From positions 17,260,356 through 17,324,355 of the forward strand of contig CM060470.1 of assembly GCA_030544235.1 (NCBI GenBank): a DNA stretch of 64,000 bases. Reading direction: 5' to 3'. The notes under the pieces are model-generated. The model saw only the letters and a program-made list of their open reading frames with translations. It had not been told where the DNA came from and did no database searches. The translations under genes were made by a program, and so were the position numbers. Source of the stretch: Lepturacanthus savala. Its lineage: Eukaryota; Chordata; Actinopteri; Scombriformes; Trichiuridae. Below are positions 1-12,938 of the stretch, one piece after another (position 1 is the first letter of the stretch; the number at the start of each line of letters is the position of its first letter).

Positions 1-230
1 CTTTCAACAAAATGAACACTTAGGCCTGGGCAGTGAAACAAATATCACCATATACCGCCGATATCCGCATCATCAATACAATAAGAAAATAGTGGAATAT
101 AATATTGATAATTTAACTCAAACTTTGAAAGAAAAATATTGCTCCCTCCATGGCTTATAAACATCATATCCCTCTTGAATCAAAAAATCCTTGAATCAAA
201 CAGCCAGTCATTTAACAGACTAAATCAATT

Positions 231-287
231 TTAACCCGTTTCAGGCCACCAGCAACTATAGTGACCAAAGTCTATGACTGTCTTCTC

Positions 288-327
<40 letters not shown>

Positions 328-690
328 CAATGACATGATATTAAACAGCTATCTTTTTCAAGTACTTCCTGTCATGAGGTCATCGACTTCTTGCCCCTTA
401 CTGAGAATAGGAGAATATGGTGAAAACAAACCCTAAAGAGGTCATTTTATTTAGATTGATATGATATCTATATATATCTATATATCTATTTCTAGTTCAA
501 GTCTCTAAAATAACCCAAAAAAAACTATTTTGTGACTGGGATATTTCTTTTGGTTGTTTATGGACCTGCAACAACAACTATAGTTGTCAGTCATTAAATC
601 CTATTTTCTTCAAACCAGAGAAATAAAGAAGAAAATAGCAACCCAACAATGGGAATTTGGTATTTAATGTTTTTTCATCTCCTGGTTAGT
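231..690 (+). mobile_element. TTAA-starting dispersed repeat, copy 1 (piggyBac-like?)
   Basis: The block begins TTAACCCGTTT. It shares a colinear series of words with 54758-55150: a TATAGT(T)G(A/C)C word, GAGGTCATTTTATTTA, a CTCTA(A/G)AATAAC word and a CTGGGATA-TTTATGG word. The shared order shows these are two copies of one dispersed repeat. A (TA)n run at 290-326 interrupts this copy. TTAA followed by CCC is what piggyBac-type ends look like, but no matching right end was found, so the class is inference. Confidence 0.5.
290..326. repeat. (TA)n microsatellite
   Basis: Uninterrupted TA dinucleotide run of about 37 bp, inside the TTAA-starting repeat. Confidence 0.95.
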
Positions 691-1604
691 AAAAAATCAT
701 AATTAAAAAAAAAAGATATAAATAATCATCCTTATCCACTGTTAAGAAATATTTTATATTAATTTATGATCTAGCTATATTGCTCTACAGTTTGGTTTTA
801 TTTTTTTTTTTTTATGTCGCCAGCTTGAAATCTGAGAGGAATGGGTTTTCTCTCCCATCTCCTTCAGAGCTTTATTACACCTGAGTAATGTCTGCCTGAG
901 GTCAAGGCCTCTGTGTCACCAGAAACGCAGACCACCGCACCGACATCCCATCTTTATGTGGGAATGTGTCTGATTTGTTTTACATGTTTTTTTCTTTTTC
1001 TTTTTCAGAATAAACAAGACAAATCCCTGTGATGATGTGTTTCTGCGTGTTTGGCTCGGGGTGATGCTGCCCGAGCTCTGTCCTATTTTAGGCTGGAGGC
1101 TTGTGGGGAGGATGCTCACAGCAGAGTGGTAGAGGGCATCCAGCATGTGAAGGATTTAAGGATTAACCACTTTCTTTGGTTCATAACACAACATTTGTTG
1201 TTAATGTGTAGAAGTCCTTAATCTGATCTTATTATGGTCAAAGTGTAGATTGAAACTGTGTGTGCAGGAACGAAAAGTAAAGACAGTAAGAGCAGAAATT
1301 AATTTATGGACTTCTCTCTGTGAACCACAGATGTACAATAAAAGCATCAAGAGCTTGAAAGATTTTGAATCTGCACTGTCATTACAAAAAATAACCAAAC
1401 CTTTAAAGCCTTTAAAGTGAGTGCAGCTGAATTTCATGCAGAACCAATGGAAGCTGCAGATCATGTTGTTTCATATGATGCCAGCATATGTAGTCTCCTT
1501 TTAAACCTGAACTGCTGCTGTGTCTGAAAGACAGAAATGCGTGAATCACATACATTTTAAAAAATGTGTTAATGAGTTTAAATTTATCAATAAAGGTGTT
1601 AATT

Positions 1605-1725
1605 TTGACAGACCGAGTGTCCACAACCTAAAGATCATCAGTTTACTATTATAGAATACTAGAGAAACCAGAAAATAACCAGAATTGACATGACAGAACC
1701 TGATTTTACCCATATCAATTAATCA
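1605..1725 (+). mobile_element. Fragment of the CTGCAACTAA repeat family
   Basis: It carries the internal words of the family described at 23151-23465 (CCACAACC-AAAGATCATCAGT, then a gap, then an ACCAGAAAATA-type word) and ends in an ATCAATTAATCAATGATCAAAAT tail-like stretch. Only the 3' half is recognisable. Confidence 0.5.
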
Positions 1726-2848
1726 ATGATCAAAATATTCTATACTCTCAGAGGGCTGATACACAAGAATAAATATGACAATATTCTGAGTGACCGTAAA
1801 AGGCATAAAGTGTTATATAAATCTAAACAATTATTCTATTATGTCTGTTATTTGTCTTTTACAGAGAGGAGACAACTGAGGAGACAGAATCCAGTGAGAA
1901 GAGACCATGGGAACAGCAGAGCAGAGAACATGTTATTTTGGAAGCTGAATGAGCAGCATCATCAATAAAAACCAAGGGGAAAAATCAGATGTCTGGAGTT
2001 TTTAGTTAATTTGTTTAATTTTTGTTTTATTTTTTATGTAGCGCCTGTGGTAATAATTAAAAGGGAGCTCTTCATTTTAAGAAAGAAAAATGTCATTATT
2101 GTGCAATGCATCACATACACAGAAATATGTGAATGTAAATGTATCCTAATCAATAAAACCTGTCAGTTTTCATCACTTACTACAACATGGCTCAGATGCT
2201 GTGAAGTCGCAGGAAATTATGAGCAGATTCTGGCTGAAATTTCTTGTAGACACGTTTGTTGAATCGAATCTTTTTTGAGTAGAAGTATTTTTTAGCTGGA
2301 CTTGTGGTCAGCACCTTTCGTGACATCTACTGCATGTCGCGGTATTGTCAAGTTAACGTTAAATAGCAAGTAGCAAGTTAACGTTTAACAGGTAAACGCA
2401 TCTCAGAGCATAATGGAGACTGATTGTAACCACTTTAGATGCGATAATCTGTGTAACCACAGATGTGTAAAGAGAACAACCCCAAACACACAAAAGGTTA
2501 CTTACCTGTCCGATGTTAAATGGCTGTTGATTTGAGCCTACTTGTTTTTGTGCTTCAACCGTATATAAGCAAGAGGAAGTCTGCACAGTGACGTTTTGTG
2601 CCTTTCCTGTTTCTGACTTTCTGTCTGGCTCAATCTGCTCGGTGCAACTCAGCGCGGCTCCATCATAAATAGACTTGGCACTTATCTTTAGTGGAGCAGA
2701 GCAGGGAGTCCCACCACAGCACGTCTGATGGAAACACAAGGGTTGACTAGAGTAGCAGCGGCCAGCTCTAGTAGCGGCGACGCCTACATAAAATGATGCA
2801 CGCACTTCCACAGTTTGACCGTAAAGCCAAAAGCTATAATGTAGCACA

Positions 2849-3250
2849 TACACTACCGTTCAAAAGTTTGGGGTCTCATAGAAATTTCCTTATTTTTGAA
2901 AGAAAAGCACATTTCTTTTCAATGAAGACAAGTTTGAACTAATCAGAAATACACAACATATACATTGCATACACATTGCTAATGTGGTAAACTATTCTAT
3001 TCTAGCTGCAAATGTCTGTTTTTTGGTGCAATATCTTCAAAGGTGTTTAGAATGGTATAATGGTACAATCTGTTTACTCATTGCGTCAGAAGACTAATTG
3101 ATGATTAGAAAACCCTTGTACAGTTTAGCTGGTTAAAGAAGCTTTGAAGCAAAAAATTATTATTTGAAATACAAATCATTATTTCTAACCTTGTCAATGT
3201 CTTGACTATATTTTCTATTAATTTTACAATGCATGGTGGTATATTTACAC
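2849..3250 (+). mobile_element. Tc1/mariner-like nonautonomous element, truncated copy
   Basis: It starts with TA followed by the terminal repeat CACTACCGTTCAAAAGTTTG. The interior matches the reverse complement of 50360-50713 over some 390 bp, including an ACTCATTGCGTCAGAAG word, a CTGGTTA(A/G)AGAAGCT word and a TTTCTAACCTTGTCA word. The other terminus is missing: similarity stops after a CATGGTGGT word near 3245. The terminal sequence is that of a very common teleost Tc1-like family. Confidence 0.8.
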
Positions 3251-3419
3251 TGGTAACAGTGATTCACACAGCTTGCATGATAAAATCACTACCTTATGTA
3301 GGAAACATCATCAACAAAACACGTATGTGCTTCCAGTATATGCATATTCAATACTATAATATATCTGTTTTATTTAAAGCTTTGATTTCCCTAACATTAT
3401 ATATTTTTGAATTAAACTA

Positions 3420-3768
3420 CAAAACAACAACTAAATGTAGATTTAGAACACACTCTCAACTCGTTGGAGCTCCAGAAAGCACAGATTGTTTTTTGTTCTG
3501 TCTTATAAATATTCACAAACCTCTCTTCTGATTGGCCGATTTTTTCACTGGAAGAATGAAATAAATGCGTGTGACAGCGGGGGCAGGTGGGCCGTGCTGG
3601 GAGCGTATACAGGCGGAGGGAGCTACTGTGTGACATCACAAAGTCAACATTTTTTTTTTTTGAGTGTTTGATGTATGAGACGGTTTTTATATAACCCCTA
3701 GACCTTATCTATAGTAAAAAAGAAATCCATGAAAAGTGGTTGTTTGCATGATATGGGACCTTTAAATG
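3420..3768 (+). mobile_element. TTAA-flanked MITE, right half (GGGACCTTTAA end)
   Basis: The right terminus reads ATATGGGACCTTTAA, the reverse complement of the TTAAAGGTCC(C/T)ATAT ends seen at 27221 and 29708. It contains a G+C-richer core around 3570-3640 and a T12 run. The left end is not found; the truncated Tc1-like element lies upstream. Assignment rests on the shared terminal word. Confidence 0.55.
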
Positions 3769-4350
3769 AAATGGTCGTAATCAATTGGATCGAAGTCCAT
3801 CGTCCTGATGGGGGAGTATGAGCCCCGGGGGGCAACTTGTGAAACCTCATGTCACCGACCTGACCTGTTGGACACCGTCCACATTCATAAACACCTCTCA
3901 ACTAATGAGACCAGTTACTGAAAGGCCTCGTTAATGGCATAAATCTGGGAAAATATGCTCTTCTTGGTAATGACTAATGCTTGACTGCATAATTTAAAAG
4001 AAGCAAACCGGTAAGAGTATTGATTTTGACATAACGTTTGCGAGCGTTTGACGAGTGATACGCTATACAGACCTCTGAATAGATGAAGCCACTGAGATCT
4101 GAAGACGCAGCACGTTTTCTCATCCGTCGCTTTTATCGGACCGTCATCAGCGCAACCAGACACTAGGCAAGCTGACACTCGATTGGTCACCAGCTTTTAT
4201 CTCAATTTTGTACTTCCCTGGGAGCAAACGTTAACAGAGGCCTGCAGATAAATGACATTACAGCTCCATTCCTCTTCAGGAGATCTCACACTGATACCAC
4301 TGTTGCTGTGCGCCGAGGCACTCGCTATGCTCTCAGAACAGGGCTTTTCA

Positions 4351-5325
4351 TACACTCTTAGAAACAAGGGTTCCAAAAGCGTTCTTCTTGAGGGCCTGAG
4401 GTTTTTACACAAAACCATTAACCTATGGAAAAAACTCTGTTGAAACATGATTTTTTCAAGAGTTCTTTGTCATACTAAGGGCTTCACTCAATCAAGAACC
4501 TGTAACACGTATGACAATAAAAATAGAAATAGGCAAACAAATTAAAAACTTCAAAACTCAGGATACTAAAAGGTTAAATATATGTTTGGCAATAAAATAC
4601 TCTGAAATTGAAGTGTCCATGCTAGGTGGAAAACCCAGATATCCCAACTAAAACTTTCTTAACTATGGCACTACACACTATATATATACCTGATACAGGT
4701 AATGTTTTCAGGATTATTGGATGGATGCACAAGAAATGTGTGGACAGAGATTAAGGAAGTGACATGCAGCCAATGAGCCAGCCACTCAGAAACTGTGACT
4801 CACTGTTCAGGGTATTAATGCTCATGTGTGATGAATCCTTACCATTTGGTTATCAGTTCTTTTTCATAAACAATGCTATTTTGAAAGTATTTTTACCGAA
4901 AAAAAATACTTATAAAATGATGTATTTGCATGTCATTTGGATTTGGCTCCGTTTCCAGTTGAAAGCATTGATCCTCTTCTATATGTACCTTTATAGATAC
5001 TGCTGCTCCCACTAGAACTGCAACTAACAAGTATTTTAATAATCAATTGATCAATCAATTATTGAAATGATTGATTGATTAGTTGTTTGGTTCATATGTG
5101 AAAATCATGTGAAATGTCGATCACTGTTTCCCAAAGCTGAACATGCAACCAAAAATGCATTTATATTTGTCCAATCAAACAGTTCACAACCCAAGGATCA
5201 TCAGTATATTTTTATAAAAGACTAAAAAAACAAGAAAATAAGATTTGAGAAGGTGGTTCTCCTATGGAGGACATACTGAAGAACTCCATATGGTTCTAGT
5301 TAACCCCTTTATTACTAAGAGTGTA
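4351..5325. mobile_element. MITE with TACACTCTTA inverted ends, carrying a nested repeat
   Basis: The left end is TACACTCTTAGAAACAAGGG and the right end is the reverse complement of TACACTCTTAGTAATAAAGG. The left end continues with GGTTCCAAAAGCGTTCTT and the right arm has AAGAACTCCATATGGTTCT, the GGTTC/AAGAAC signature of a widespread fish MITE family. A CTGCAACTAA-family element (5016-5243) sits inside the right part, so it inserted later. No open transposase is present. Confidence 0.75.
5016..5243 (+). mobile_element. CTGCAACTAA-family element, nested
   Basis: It begins AACTGCAACTAAC and holds the family's internal words in order: TTGATTAGTTGTTTGGTTCAT, CACTGTTTCCCAAAGCTGAA, CACAACCCAAGGATCATCAG and an AAAAGACTAAAAAAACAAGAAAATA word. 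It lies within the 4351-5325 MITE. Confidence 0.75.
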
Positions 5326-6474
5326 CCATGACTTCTGCCTCAACTAATACCACTGAGGTCAACTGAGCTATGCATTTTCCATTTTTATTTCATCAATCAA
5401 AGGTAAACACAACCTTCCATGCCTAGCAGCTGATACCCCCAAATAATAACACAATAATCCAATATCACTCCAAAAGGTCCATACATACATAGATAGAGCT
5501 TTTTTTTATTTTTTTCATTATTATTTATTTGACTGGCAGAAGAGAGTTCTAGGTATCTATACATTTGGTTCCTTAATTTTAACCAAATCTTAAAGATACC
5601 TGCGCTCACATTCACACACAAAAAAACAAGCTGGAGACATAAGTGGAGGAAGTGAGTTTGATGTGGTGGAATCAATGGACACTATTCATTGCCAAGATGC
5701 ATTAGATTTGTCTCAGAGTGAGCCAAGACTTCCACTTACTAAGCGGAGTCAAACTAAAAATTAACATGCTGTTTCTGTACCTGAACATGCTTTTTATTTT
5801 GTCAGCTAAGACGGGTCCATGACTAATCGCATAACATTCCTTTGTCATTCATCTCACAATAGCTGCTGGCAAATGTCTATTGTTGCCCGTTTGGTTGTGT
5901 TAATGTCAGGTCACAGTGCTGATTCCCGAAGGGGTCGCCCATTCTAAAAATATGTGCGCGCATGGAGCTGTGGAACATTTCAATTAAGGCTGTGCACCAA
6001 AGGGTAAAAGGCACATTTCCCTGTGCTACTCTGTTATGTTTTCAGAGTTTGGGAATTTGGAATTGTTCCTCATATGTATCTCTGAATTTCTATTGACAGT
6101 TTTTAGCTGAAATAATAATTCAAGTTAGATTTAGACAACATTAGACCTGAAGCAGCAATGCAGTCTGCCTTTTCACACACTCACTCTGACAAACCTAGCT
6201 CCCCCCGTCCATACCATACCACTCTATTGTTAGTGGACTAGCACTGTCAGAAATGCCCCGCCCCTCAGAGAGCTGGGGTCATTCAGAGAAACAGAAGTCA
6301 AGCATTCTGGGAGGGGAGGGGGCAGCTCCATGGATCCGGGGGTGGTTATGGCTGATTTAGGGTTTGTAAAAAAGAAAAAAAAAAGTGATTGCAAAAAAAG
6401 ATGAAAACATAAATTAATGTTCTTATTGTTGATTCTTCTTGGAGGCAACCACACACAGCGCAACCTCCTCATGA

Positions 6475-7233
6475 TTAAAGGGATAGTCTGGCATGTTTGA
6501 CATCTAGCCCTATTTCCCACATTTATGGCATGTATCTGAAGCACAGAGACCATAATTTCACTGATCCCTCCAGTATTGAGCTTTGTAGAGATTTCCCTCT
6601 GAACAGATTTTCAATACAATGGAAGTTCACTGGGCAGGATTTAGTAGCTCTTCCCCGAATGGGAAACATGACAGTAAGCTAATGATTTAATCTTACTTGT
6701 TGTCAATATGTTGTGCTACATTTTATAGAGTACTTGCTACCCTTATGGTAAAACCGGAGCTAGGTTTGTTCTAGAAGTATGTTAAAAATCATAGTACTGC
6801 TCCTGTCGCAAAGAAGCCACACAATTGCATGCAAGTAGCCAATGGACACTAAATAAATGAGCTATTCTTTGTCGGAGCAGCAGCACCACTATCAGCTGGG
6901 GTAAATTAAGTTGCACATATATCATATCATCATATCATATCATATCATATTATACCATACCATATCATATATAATAAATTGCTCCACATGTGCTGTCATA
7001 CCAGATAGAAGCACAACGCTCATTCCCATGCCTTTCAGTACAAGTACAAATGAATGAAATGGGAAACATTACAGGGTACAGCTTACTGAGACTTACAGAA
7101 TTCGTTACAATGCTCAGTACTTGAGGAATCCGTGAAATTATGGGCTCTATGCTTCAGGAACGTGCTCTATGCTTCATGGACTCTATGCTTCGGGAACGTG
7201 GGAAATGGGGCTAGATGTCAAAAATACCTTTAA
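6475..7233. mobile_element. TTAA-flanked nonautonomous DNA transposon with inverted ends
   Basis: TTAA lies at both edges (6475-6478 and 7230-7233). The left end TTAAAGGGATAGTCTGGCAT continues to GACATCTAGCCCTATTTCCCAC. The right end, read on the minus strand, gives TTAAAGGTATTTTTGACATC then TAGCCCCATTTCCCAC, so about 44 bp of inverted repeat is clear. An ATATC-rich satellite patch lies at 6917-6972. The shorter element at 29817-30119 has closely related ends. TTAA duplication is typical of Kolobok and piggyBac superfamilies; which one applies is not settled. It ends 66 bp from the exon 2 donor. Confidence 0.85.
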
Positions 7234-7299
7234 CCCTTACCAATGAATGAACAAAACACACAAAAGAAAAACAGCTGAACAAAATCACCCAGCTCTTAC

Positions 7300-7409
7300 C
7301 TTGAAATCGCAAATGCATGTCACCATGTTCCCAATCCGTAGGCACTCCCCATCGAACTTGCACGTGTTGGTGTCGCACAGGAACAAGTCTGTGTCTCGGT
7401 CATCAAAAC
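7300..7409 (-). CDS. tmeff2: tmeff2 exon 2: start of first follistatin/Kazal module of tomoregulin-2
   Basis: This internal exon of 110 nt is flanked by CCTCCAG (acceptor) and GTAAGAG (donor) on the minus strand. Two bases complete the Gly codon split by intron 1. Then come 36 codons containing DLFLCDTNTCKFDGECLRIG followed by NMVTCICDFK. This matches vertebrate TMEFF2, which has the same cysteine spacing, and is clearly unlike TMEFF1, where the region reads CNESTCKFGG. The five cysteines belong to the N-terminal part of the first of two follistatin-type Kazal domains in the ectodomain of this single-pass membrane protein. Family members bind TGF-beta/activin-type or PDGF ligands and are expressed mainly in brain. 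The exon ends in phase 0 after Lys. The next exon lies beyond the left edge. Teleosts can have two copies (a/b), which cannot be told apart here. Confidence 0.95.
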
Positions 7410-9393
7410 CTGGAGGCCAACAAGGGACACGGTGAGTAAATATTTTTCTGCTCAGACCCTTAAGCAACTCGAACCCCCTAAGCCGCGTTCACGGTTGTTC
7501 ATGATGGCCACGGCCATTAGTCATGGCTCCCACAGCGCCAGGCACTCGTTAAGCTTGACTTGAAAAGACAATGATAGTGCACATACATGTCCTTAGCTGC
7601 CACAATGATAAAATACATGCAAAAGCTATTAATCTCTTGGTTGTGGACGTTTAACACAATAATTTCCAAAACTACGTGTTTCATTTTCATCACATTGTTT
7701 CGTGACCTCATATGGAAGCATCTGCATTTGTCATTCTATCCACTCGTTTGTTCAGGTTTCTCTGTAACATTTGTTTGTATACAACCAGGCTGACTCCGGG
7801 GCATTGTCCTGGAGAGGCGAACCTGGGACATGATCAGATTCCGGCTGTGTTAGGGATCTCAAATGACTCCAACAAAGCATCCTGAATCAAATCAAAGGGT
7901 CACGTGAGCATGAGACTGTAGCCTGAGCTTGGGGCGAATCAGTCCACCTGAACTGATTGTTCCCAAGGAGCCACGCCATGTACATGAACTTCTGCATTAA
8001 GACGTGCAGATACGGGATTTTAGCTGACATAGAGCTAGAAATATTAATGGGAAGCAGAAAGCATTGCTATAGGATATAGCTACAATCTCATTATAAACAA
8101 ATAAAGGTGATGTTTTATTCCCGGTTGCTGTGTCTGTCAAACTAAATATCTAGCTGAAAAAGTATATCAATCCGATTTTATAAAGAGCAACACATTTTCA
8201 GCAGTATAATCTTTTGCAGATCAATCAATCAAAACTATCATTTGAGTTGTTTGAATGAACAATTAATGAAATAAAAAAAATCATGTTTATTTTGTATAAT
8301 ATTTACTTATTGCTTAATTAAAACATAAAGGGACTTCACTGTCCAATTTTGGCATGGTGTGCAGTCTCAAAAGAAGCTGTTTTTATGATATTTGTTCATG
8401 ATTGTGGAAAATGGGTATTAATACCAAGAGAGAACAGCACCCATCCCCTAAACACTTCACACACACACACTATTGGAAGATTACATAATCTATTGATGCT
8501 CCCTAAATGCCTCACATGGAGGATCTCAGGGCCTGACATGGATTAAACATATTGGCAACTGGGTACTTGCAAACTGAATGGCAACATTCGCATCTTTCAC
8601 ATCTTTATCATCTTTACAGTTGAACTACAACCATAGACGGACTACAACTTAAACTAGCACACAACCTCAACATCATTGTCCTTAGCCACACCCTCTGTTC
8701 ACTGATTGGACAGGTGGATGTTTGCCTGGAGAAAAATGAATATACCTATATGAGTAGAAAATGAAACTTGAGCTAAAGCCAGGCAATGTGTACACTAAAT
8801 ATATATGCCAACTCGACTTGTTGTTTTGATGTAAAAGAACTTCCTGTGAGTGGGAATGTTGTTTGTTCATTTAAGCATGTTATAAACTGTAAGACTAATA
8901 TCTAGACTTTCTAGACTTCTAGAATTTCCAATCATGTAAGCTAACTCAATAAAGTCCAAGTATGAATCAATTTCTATTTTTTCTAGCCAACAGTTTGTTT
9001 GCAGTTCCACTGGAGAGTTTGTGTGGTATGACTGTAGGTTTGACCAGTGTGAATCAACATCAGCAGCCAGCTTCTTTATTCACCTTCTTTTCGAATTGTA
9101 CATTCTCTTAACTTGCTTTTCCACTACCAGTAGCCCACTGAAGAATGTGTAACAACCCTTTAGTGCTGACTTATAAAGCTAGGTAGAGGTGCAACAGGAA
9201 TAAAGCTAGTAATAATGAATATATTAGAGAACACACTCCATAATTGGACACAGAGGGATTTTACAGTCAAAATAAAACACAATTGTTATGCCAATAATGA
9301 GTGGATGCACTAAAAAGATGGCTAGAAGAATGTGATTCCTTTGTGACAAATTTTAATGAATGAGTAGCACAGTGGATGGTAAAGAAGATTTTC

Positions 9394-9415
9394 TTTTTTT
9401 TTTTTTTTTTTTTTT
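9394..9415. repeat. Poly-T run (22 bp)
   Basis: Uninterrupted T tract; on the minus (tmeff2) strand it is poly-A. It could be the tail of a decayed retroposon, but no body is recognisable next to it. Confidence 0.8.
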
Positions 9416-10735
9416 CCTGAGTGGCCCATTATCATTATATTAGCTTCATGGATTGGGGGTGAGTAGGGCTGCAGTCATAGGTGATCCCAGGGCACAGTCA
9501 TGGTGCCACCAAAATGTTCGATCCGGCACTGGAAGATGCCACAACTTTAGGCTGAATTGTACAAAATCTATGGTTGTCAAGAGATGACAGGAGGATACAA
9601 ATGGACAGAGATTTTTGTGCATTATATATAGAGACATGTTCATTTGGAGAGCTTATTGAAAAAAAAATAATAATAAAAAAATCATTATATGCATCTAAGA
9701 AATCCGATACAACAGCCTTAATAAGAAGAGACACAAGAGTTCACCTGATGACAGCTGATATCAGTGCTCATCACATCATCACAAGTAGTAAAATGCACAA
9801 ATATTGGCAGTTGCAAAATATGTGAAACAATATTACAGTATATTCACTTGTTAGGCTGTTTTTTTCCAATTATCAAATATGTGTTTTCCAGTATAAATAT
9901 AGCTGTAACTCGTTGGACCTGTTAACGTTTCATGTTGCTTCTTATGTTGTTGAATGCTATTAATAAACCCACAATACTTCACTTATGTAACTGTTGTTAT
10001 CTGAGGTCCACAAGTGAGAAAATTGGAATTTGCAGCTGAGGGTGAACAATGAGCAGTTTGTTCCTGCAGTTGTCTCAGTTCATGGTTTACACAGGGGATG
10101 GATAATACATGGATTTAATAAACAGAAAGCTATGCATGCAAAGGATTTTGTGTTGTATCTATATCGATTGACAAATATTGTCACTTTAAGTACCTTCAGA
10201 AAATAATGCATCCACTCCTCCAGATGGTACAGAAATGTATCCACAGTCCAAATTTAGGTTTTCTCAATTAACCATATTTAGCCATCCAGTGTGAACAAAC
10301 ATCTCCTAATTGAGTATTTAACTGATCTCGTACAGATAGTCTCTCTTGGCATGCTGTCCTCTGCAGGGAGCACAAATGTCATGTTCAGCATGCTAAAAGC
10401 TCTCCTGATGCAGATAAGACATCACTGTCATGCTCAAGGACACTTCAGCTCCACATCTTCTCACTAAGGTACACACTTACTATCCACTTCTACAATCTGT
10501 ACTGTTATTATCCACTAGCCTCAGCTATTATGTACGTTAGTTTTGTTTTTCAGTCATACTTGACCACAGTTTTGCCCTCAGGCAAACACTGTACCACTAT
10601 AATTAGCAAGTGTTTGTCTGTTTGTATGTCCACAGTTGTACAGCACACCATTGTTCCGCTTGCATTCAAACTTTGTGAAAATACTGTTCAGTTCAGGGAT
10701 CTAGGATAATTTTGCAAAAAAAAAAAAAAAAGTTG

Positions 10736-10975
10736 ACACCAACTTTTTTAGTTGATATTAATCAATAGTTTTTAGATTTTATCGATAGGTTATTAAAACG
10801 ATTAATCAATTAGTTGCTTGGGTCATAAATGGTGGACCCAAAGCTGCAACCTAATATTTTTTCTCCAGAATTCGGACATCTTATTTTTAAAAATGTCAAT
10901 CAATTAATTAATTATCAAAAAAGTTAGTGATTTATGTCATAGTTGCCATCTAATCGATTAAAAGTAACTAAGAAC
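10736..10975 (+). mobile_element. Degenerate CTGCAACTAA-family element
   Basis: The words AACGATTAATCAATTAGTTG, CTTGGGTCATAAATGG, CCCAAAGCTGCAAC and a terminal AATTATCAAAAAAGTTAGT stretch follow the family order but are strongly diverged. Confidence 0.5.
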
Positions 10976-11527
10976 TAAGAAATGTTAGTGTGTGATATGC
11001 ACATTTAAAAAATGTGTATTTCATGGCTTGACATGACTCCCTTTACATTGGTTTGCCAACCACAGTAAAACACCACAGAAGAAGAAGAAGAAGTATGGCC
11101 ACTGTTACTCTTTAAATCGCAGTGAGTTTGCCCCTTTATTCCTCATTTCAGCAAGAAGCCAGGACAAACAACAAACACGAACATGGCCAAAAAAAGAAGT
11201 GACTATCATTCTCCAGCATTGCGAGTTCAAACTCAACAAAAAAATAGGAGTCAGGGAAGCATTCGGCATCCCAACAGGGTCACAATTCACATGTAACAAC
11301 ATAATGTCAGGCCTCTAGAGTGCTAGTAATTCACTCACATTTAGTCTATAACAATAGGTAAAAAAAAAAAAATAGTTGTGTGCCAACTGGAAAACTGCTT
11401 TACAAGCACAGTGAGAAGCACAGACTACAATCTTATTTTTCTGTGTTTTCCCATCTTCTTTTGGAAATGTGCAAGAGGTTTTGGAGCCATAAATCAAGAA
11501 GCATCTGAAGAGCAAAGCCAAATCTAG

Positions 11528-11775
11528 AGCTCCAACAATAGTCAATTAAACAATTAGTTGCCAACTATTATACTAATCACCAACTATTTTATACATATAC
11601 AGTATATATATATATATGTGTGTATATTTTATGCACTTAAGCAATATTAATATTTTTATGAAGAAAATTTCAAGTATGATTATTTGTTAATTTCTTTATT
11701 GACAGTGACATTTTACACCTTTTTATGAACCAAACAACTAACTGAATAATTATTTAAATGTGTCTGTTTTCTGAT
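11528..11775. mobile_element. Degenerate CTGCAACTAA-family element with (TA)n insertion
   Basis: It begins GCTCCAACAATAGTCAATTAA and reads ATTAGTTGCCAACTATTATAC, close to the copy starting at 11903. It ends in an ACCAAACAACTAACTGAATAA stretch. A short TA run lies at about 11600-11618. Confidence 0.5.
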
Positions 11776-11902
11776 TTAAAAACCCACAAATATACCAAAA
11801 TCTAGACAGGGCACTGAAGGAAACTGAGCAGAAGTAACCCGGCATGTTGTAAACTGACTTTCGCTTCATTTAGGTCAATAACAATAAGAAATATGTCAAA
11901 TA

Positions 11903-12182
11903 CAGCTGCAACAATTAGTTGCCAACTATTATCTTTATCACCAACTATTTTGAAAATTGATTCATGGATTTGAGTCATTTTTTAAGTAGAAAATCTTCTC
12001 AAATCTGAATATTTTCTGGTTTCTTTATATAGGTGTCCCATAATAGTAAAATGATGATCTTTGGGTTGTGGACTCTTTAACAAAAAAATCATCATTTTAT
12101 GAACTAAATGAATTGATTGATTAATTGTTTCAATAATCAATAGGTTTAATCAACTAGTAAAACAGTTGTTAGTCACAGCCCT
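11903..12182 (-). mobile_element. Full-length CTGCAACTAA-family element
   Basis: Both ends are visible: AGCTGCAACAATTAGTTG on the left and GTTGTTAGTCACAGCCCTG on the right, inverted relative to each other. The interior reads the family on the minus strand (GATGATCTTTGGGTTGTGGA is the reverse complement of the AAGATCATC word). At about 280 bp with inverted ends and no ORF, it is a MITE-like nonautonomous element. Copies occur at 1605, 5016, 10736, 11528, 23151, 29036 and 36249. Confidence 0.75.
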
Positions 12183-12821
12183 GATATAATCAAGGTATTT
12201 AAAGTAGTAGTGAAGTAAAATTGCAAAATTATATGACTGATTTGAATCTGAAATGCACAAAAAGTGAATACTGTAGACATGAACCTTAATATCTACTGTC
12301 TGTGTACTTTCTTTTTTGACTCTTCACCAACCACATTATGAGCCAGATTTTTCACCAGGCTAGTTTCTATTAAGAGATGTCCTTTTATAATGGACCCTTA
12401 GACTAAAATAACCCAATACCCATTATTTTCAATCCCCTCCTTGGCATGAAACGACCTAGTGAGCGATAATACCCCATAGAAGTCGAGCCCATGCTAAAAC
12501 AAACCTGCACTTTGCCAGCCTGGGTCCTGAATGACCATAAAGTGCAAGCTCACTGTGCAAATATACAATAATCAAGCCAAGAACAGCGACGCAAGAGATC
12601 TCCATGCCTGAAGTGCCTGTCTGGATGGAACAAAGCTCTTAGCACAAAGAGGGCCAAACGAAGTAATCTGGAAAGCCAGAAGAAAGAGAAGAAGAAAAAG
12701 AGAACTGGCATGTTGATGACACTCACAGGAGAGTGTCATTGTTCTGGTGACAATCAAACTACTGGCTAGGTGTACAAATGATTGGAAAATATTAGGCCAG
12801 CTGGTAGAGCCTTTGTAAGAT

Positions 12822-12938
<117 letters not shown>

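Larger units (their letters stand above)
1..7299 (-). other. tmeff2: tmeff2 intron 2, 5' part (runs off the left edge)
   Basis: This stretch follows the exon 2 donor on the minus strand. I looked on the minus strand for the next exon, expected to begin with a Cys-Asn-Asn-Asp-type continuation of the first follistatin module, and did not find it, so intron 2 is longer than 7.3 kb. The recognisable contents are mobile-element remnants, listed separately (231-690, 2849-3250, 3420-3768, 4351-5325, 6475-7233). In 690-1600, 1730-2848, 3770-4350 and 5330-6470 I see no gene and no assignable repeat. Confidence 0.75.

Noticed and set aside
2359..2853. 164-residue minus-strand ORF, with a possible donor GACAGGTAAG at about 2506
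   Set aside because: No similarity to tmeff2 exons or any family I recognise, and it ends against the Tc1-like element.
3698..3901. Cys/Gly/Pro-rich minus-strand ORF
   Set aside because: Short, overlaps the end of a TTAA-type MITE, and no family resemblance.
1..7285. tmeff2 exon 3
   Set aside because: No minus-strand stretch reads as the expected CNN-Y-P-V-CGS continuation; it must lie outside the window.
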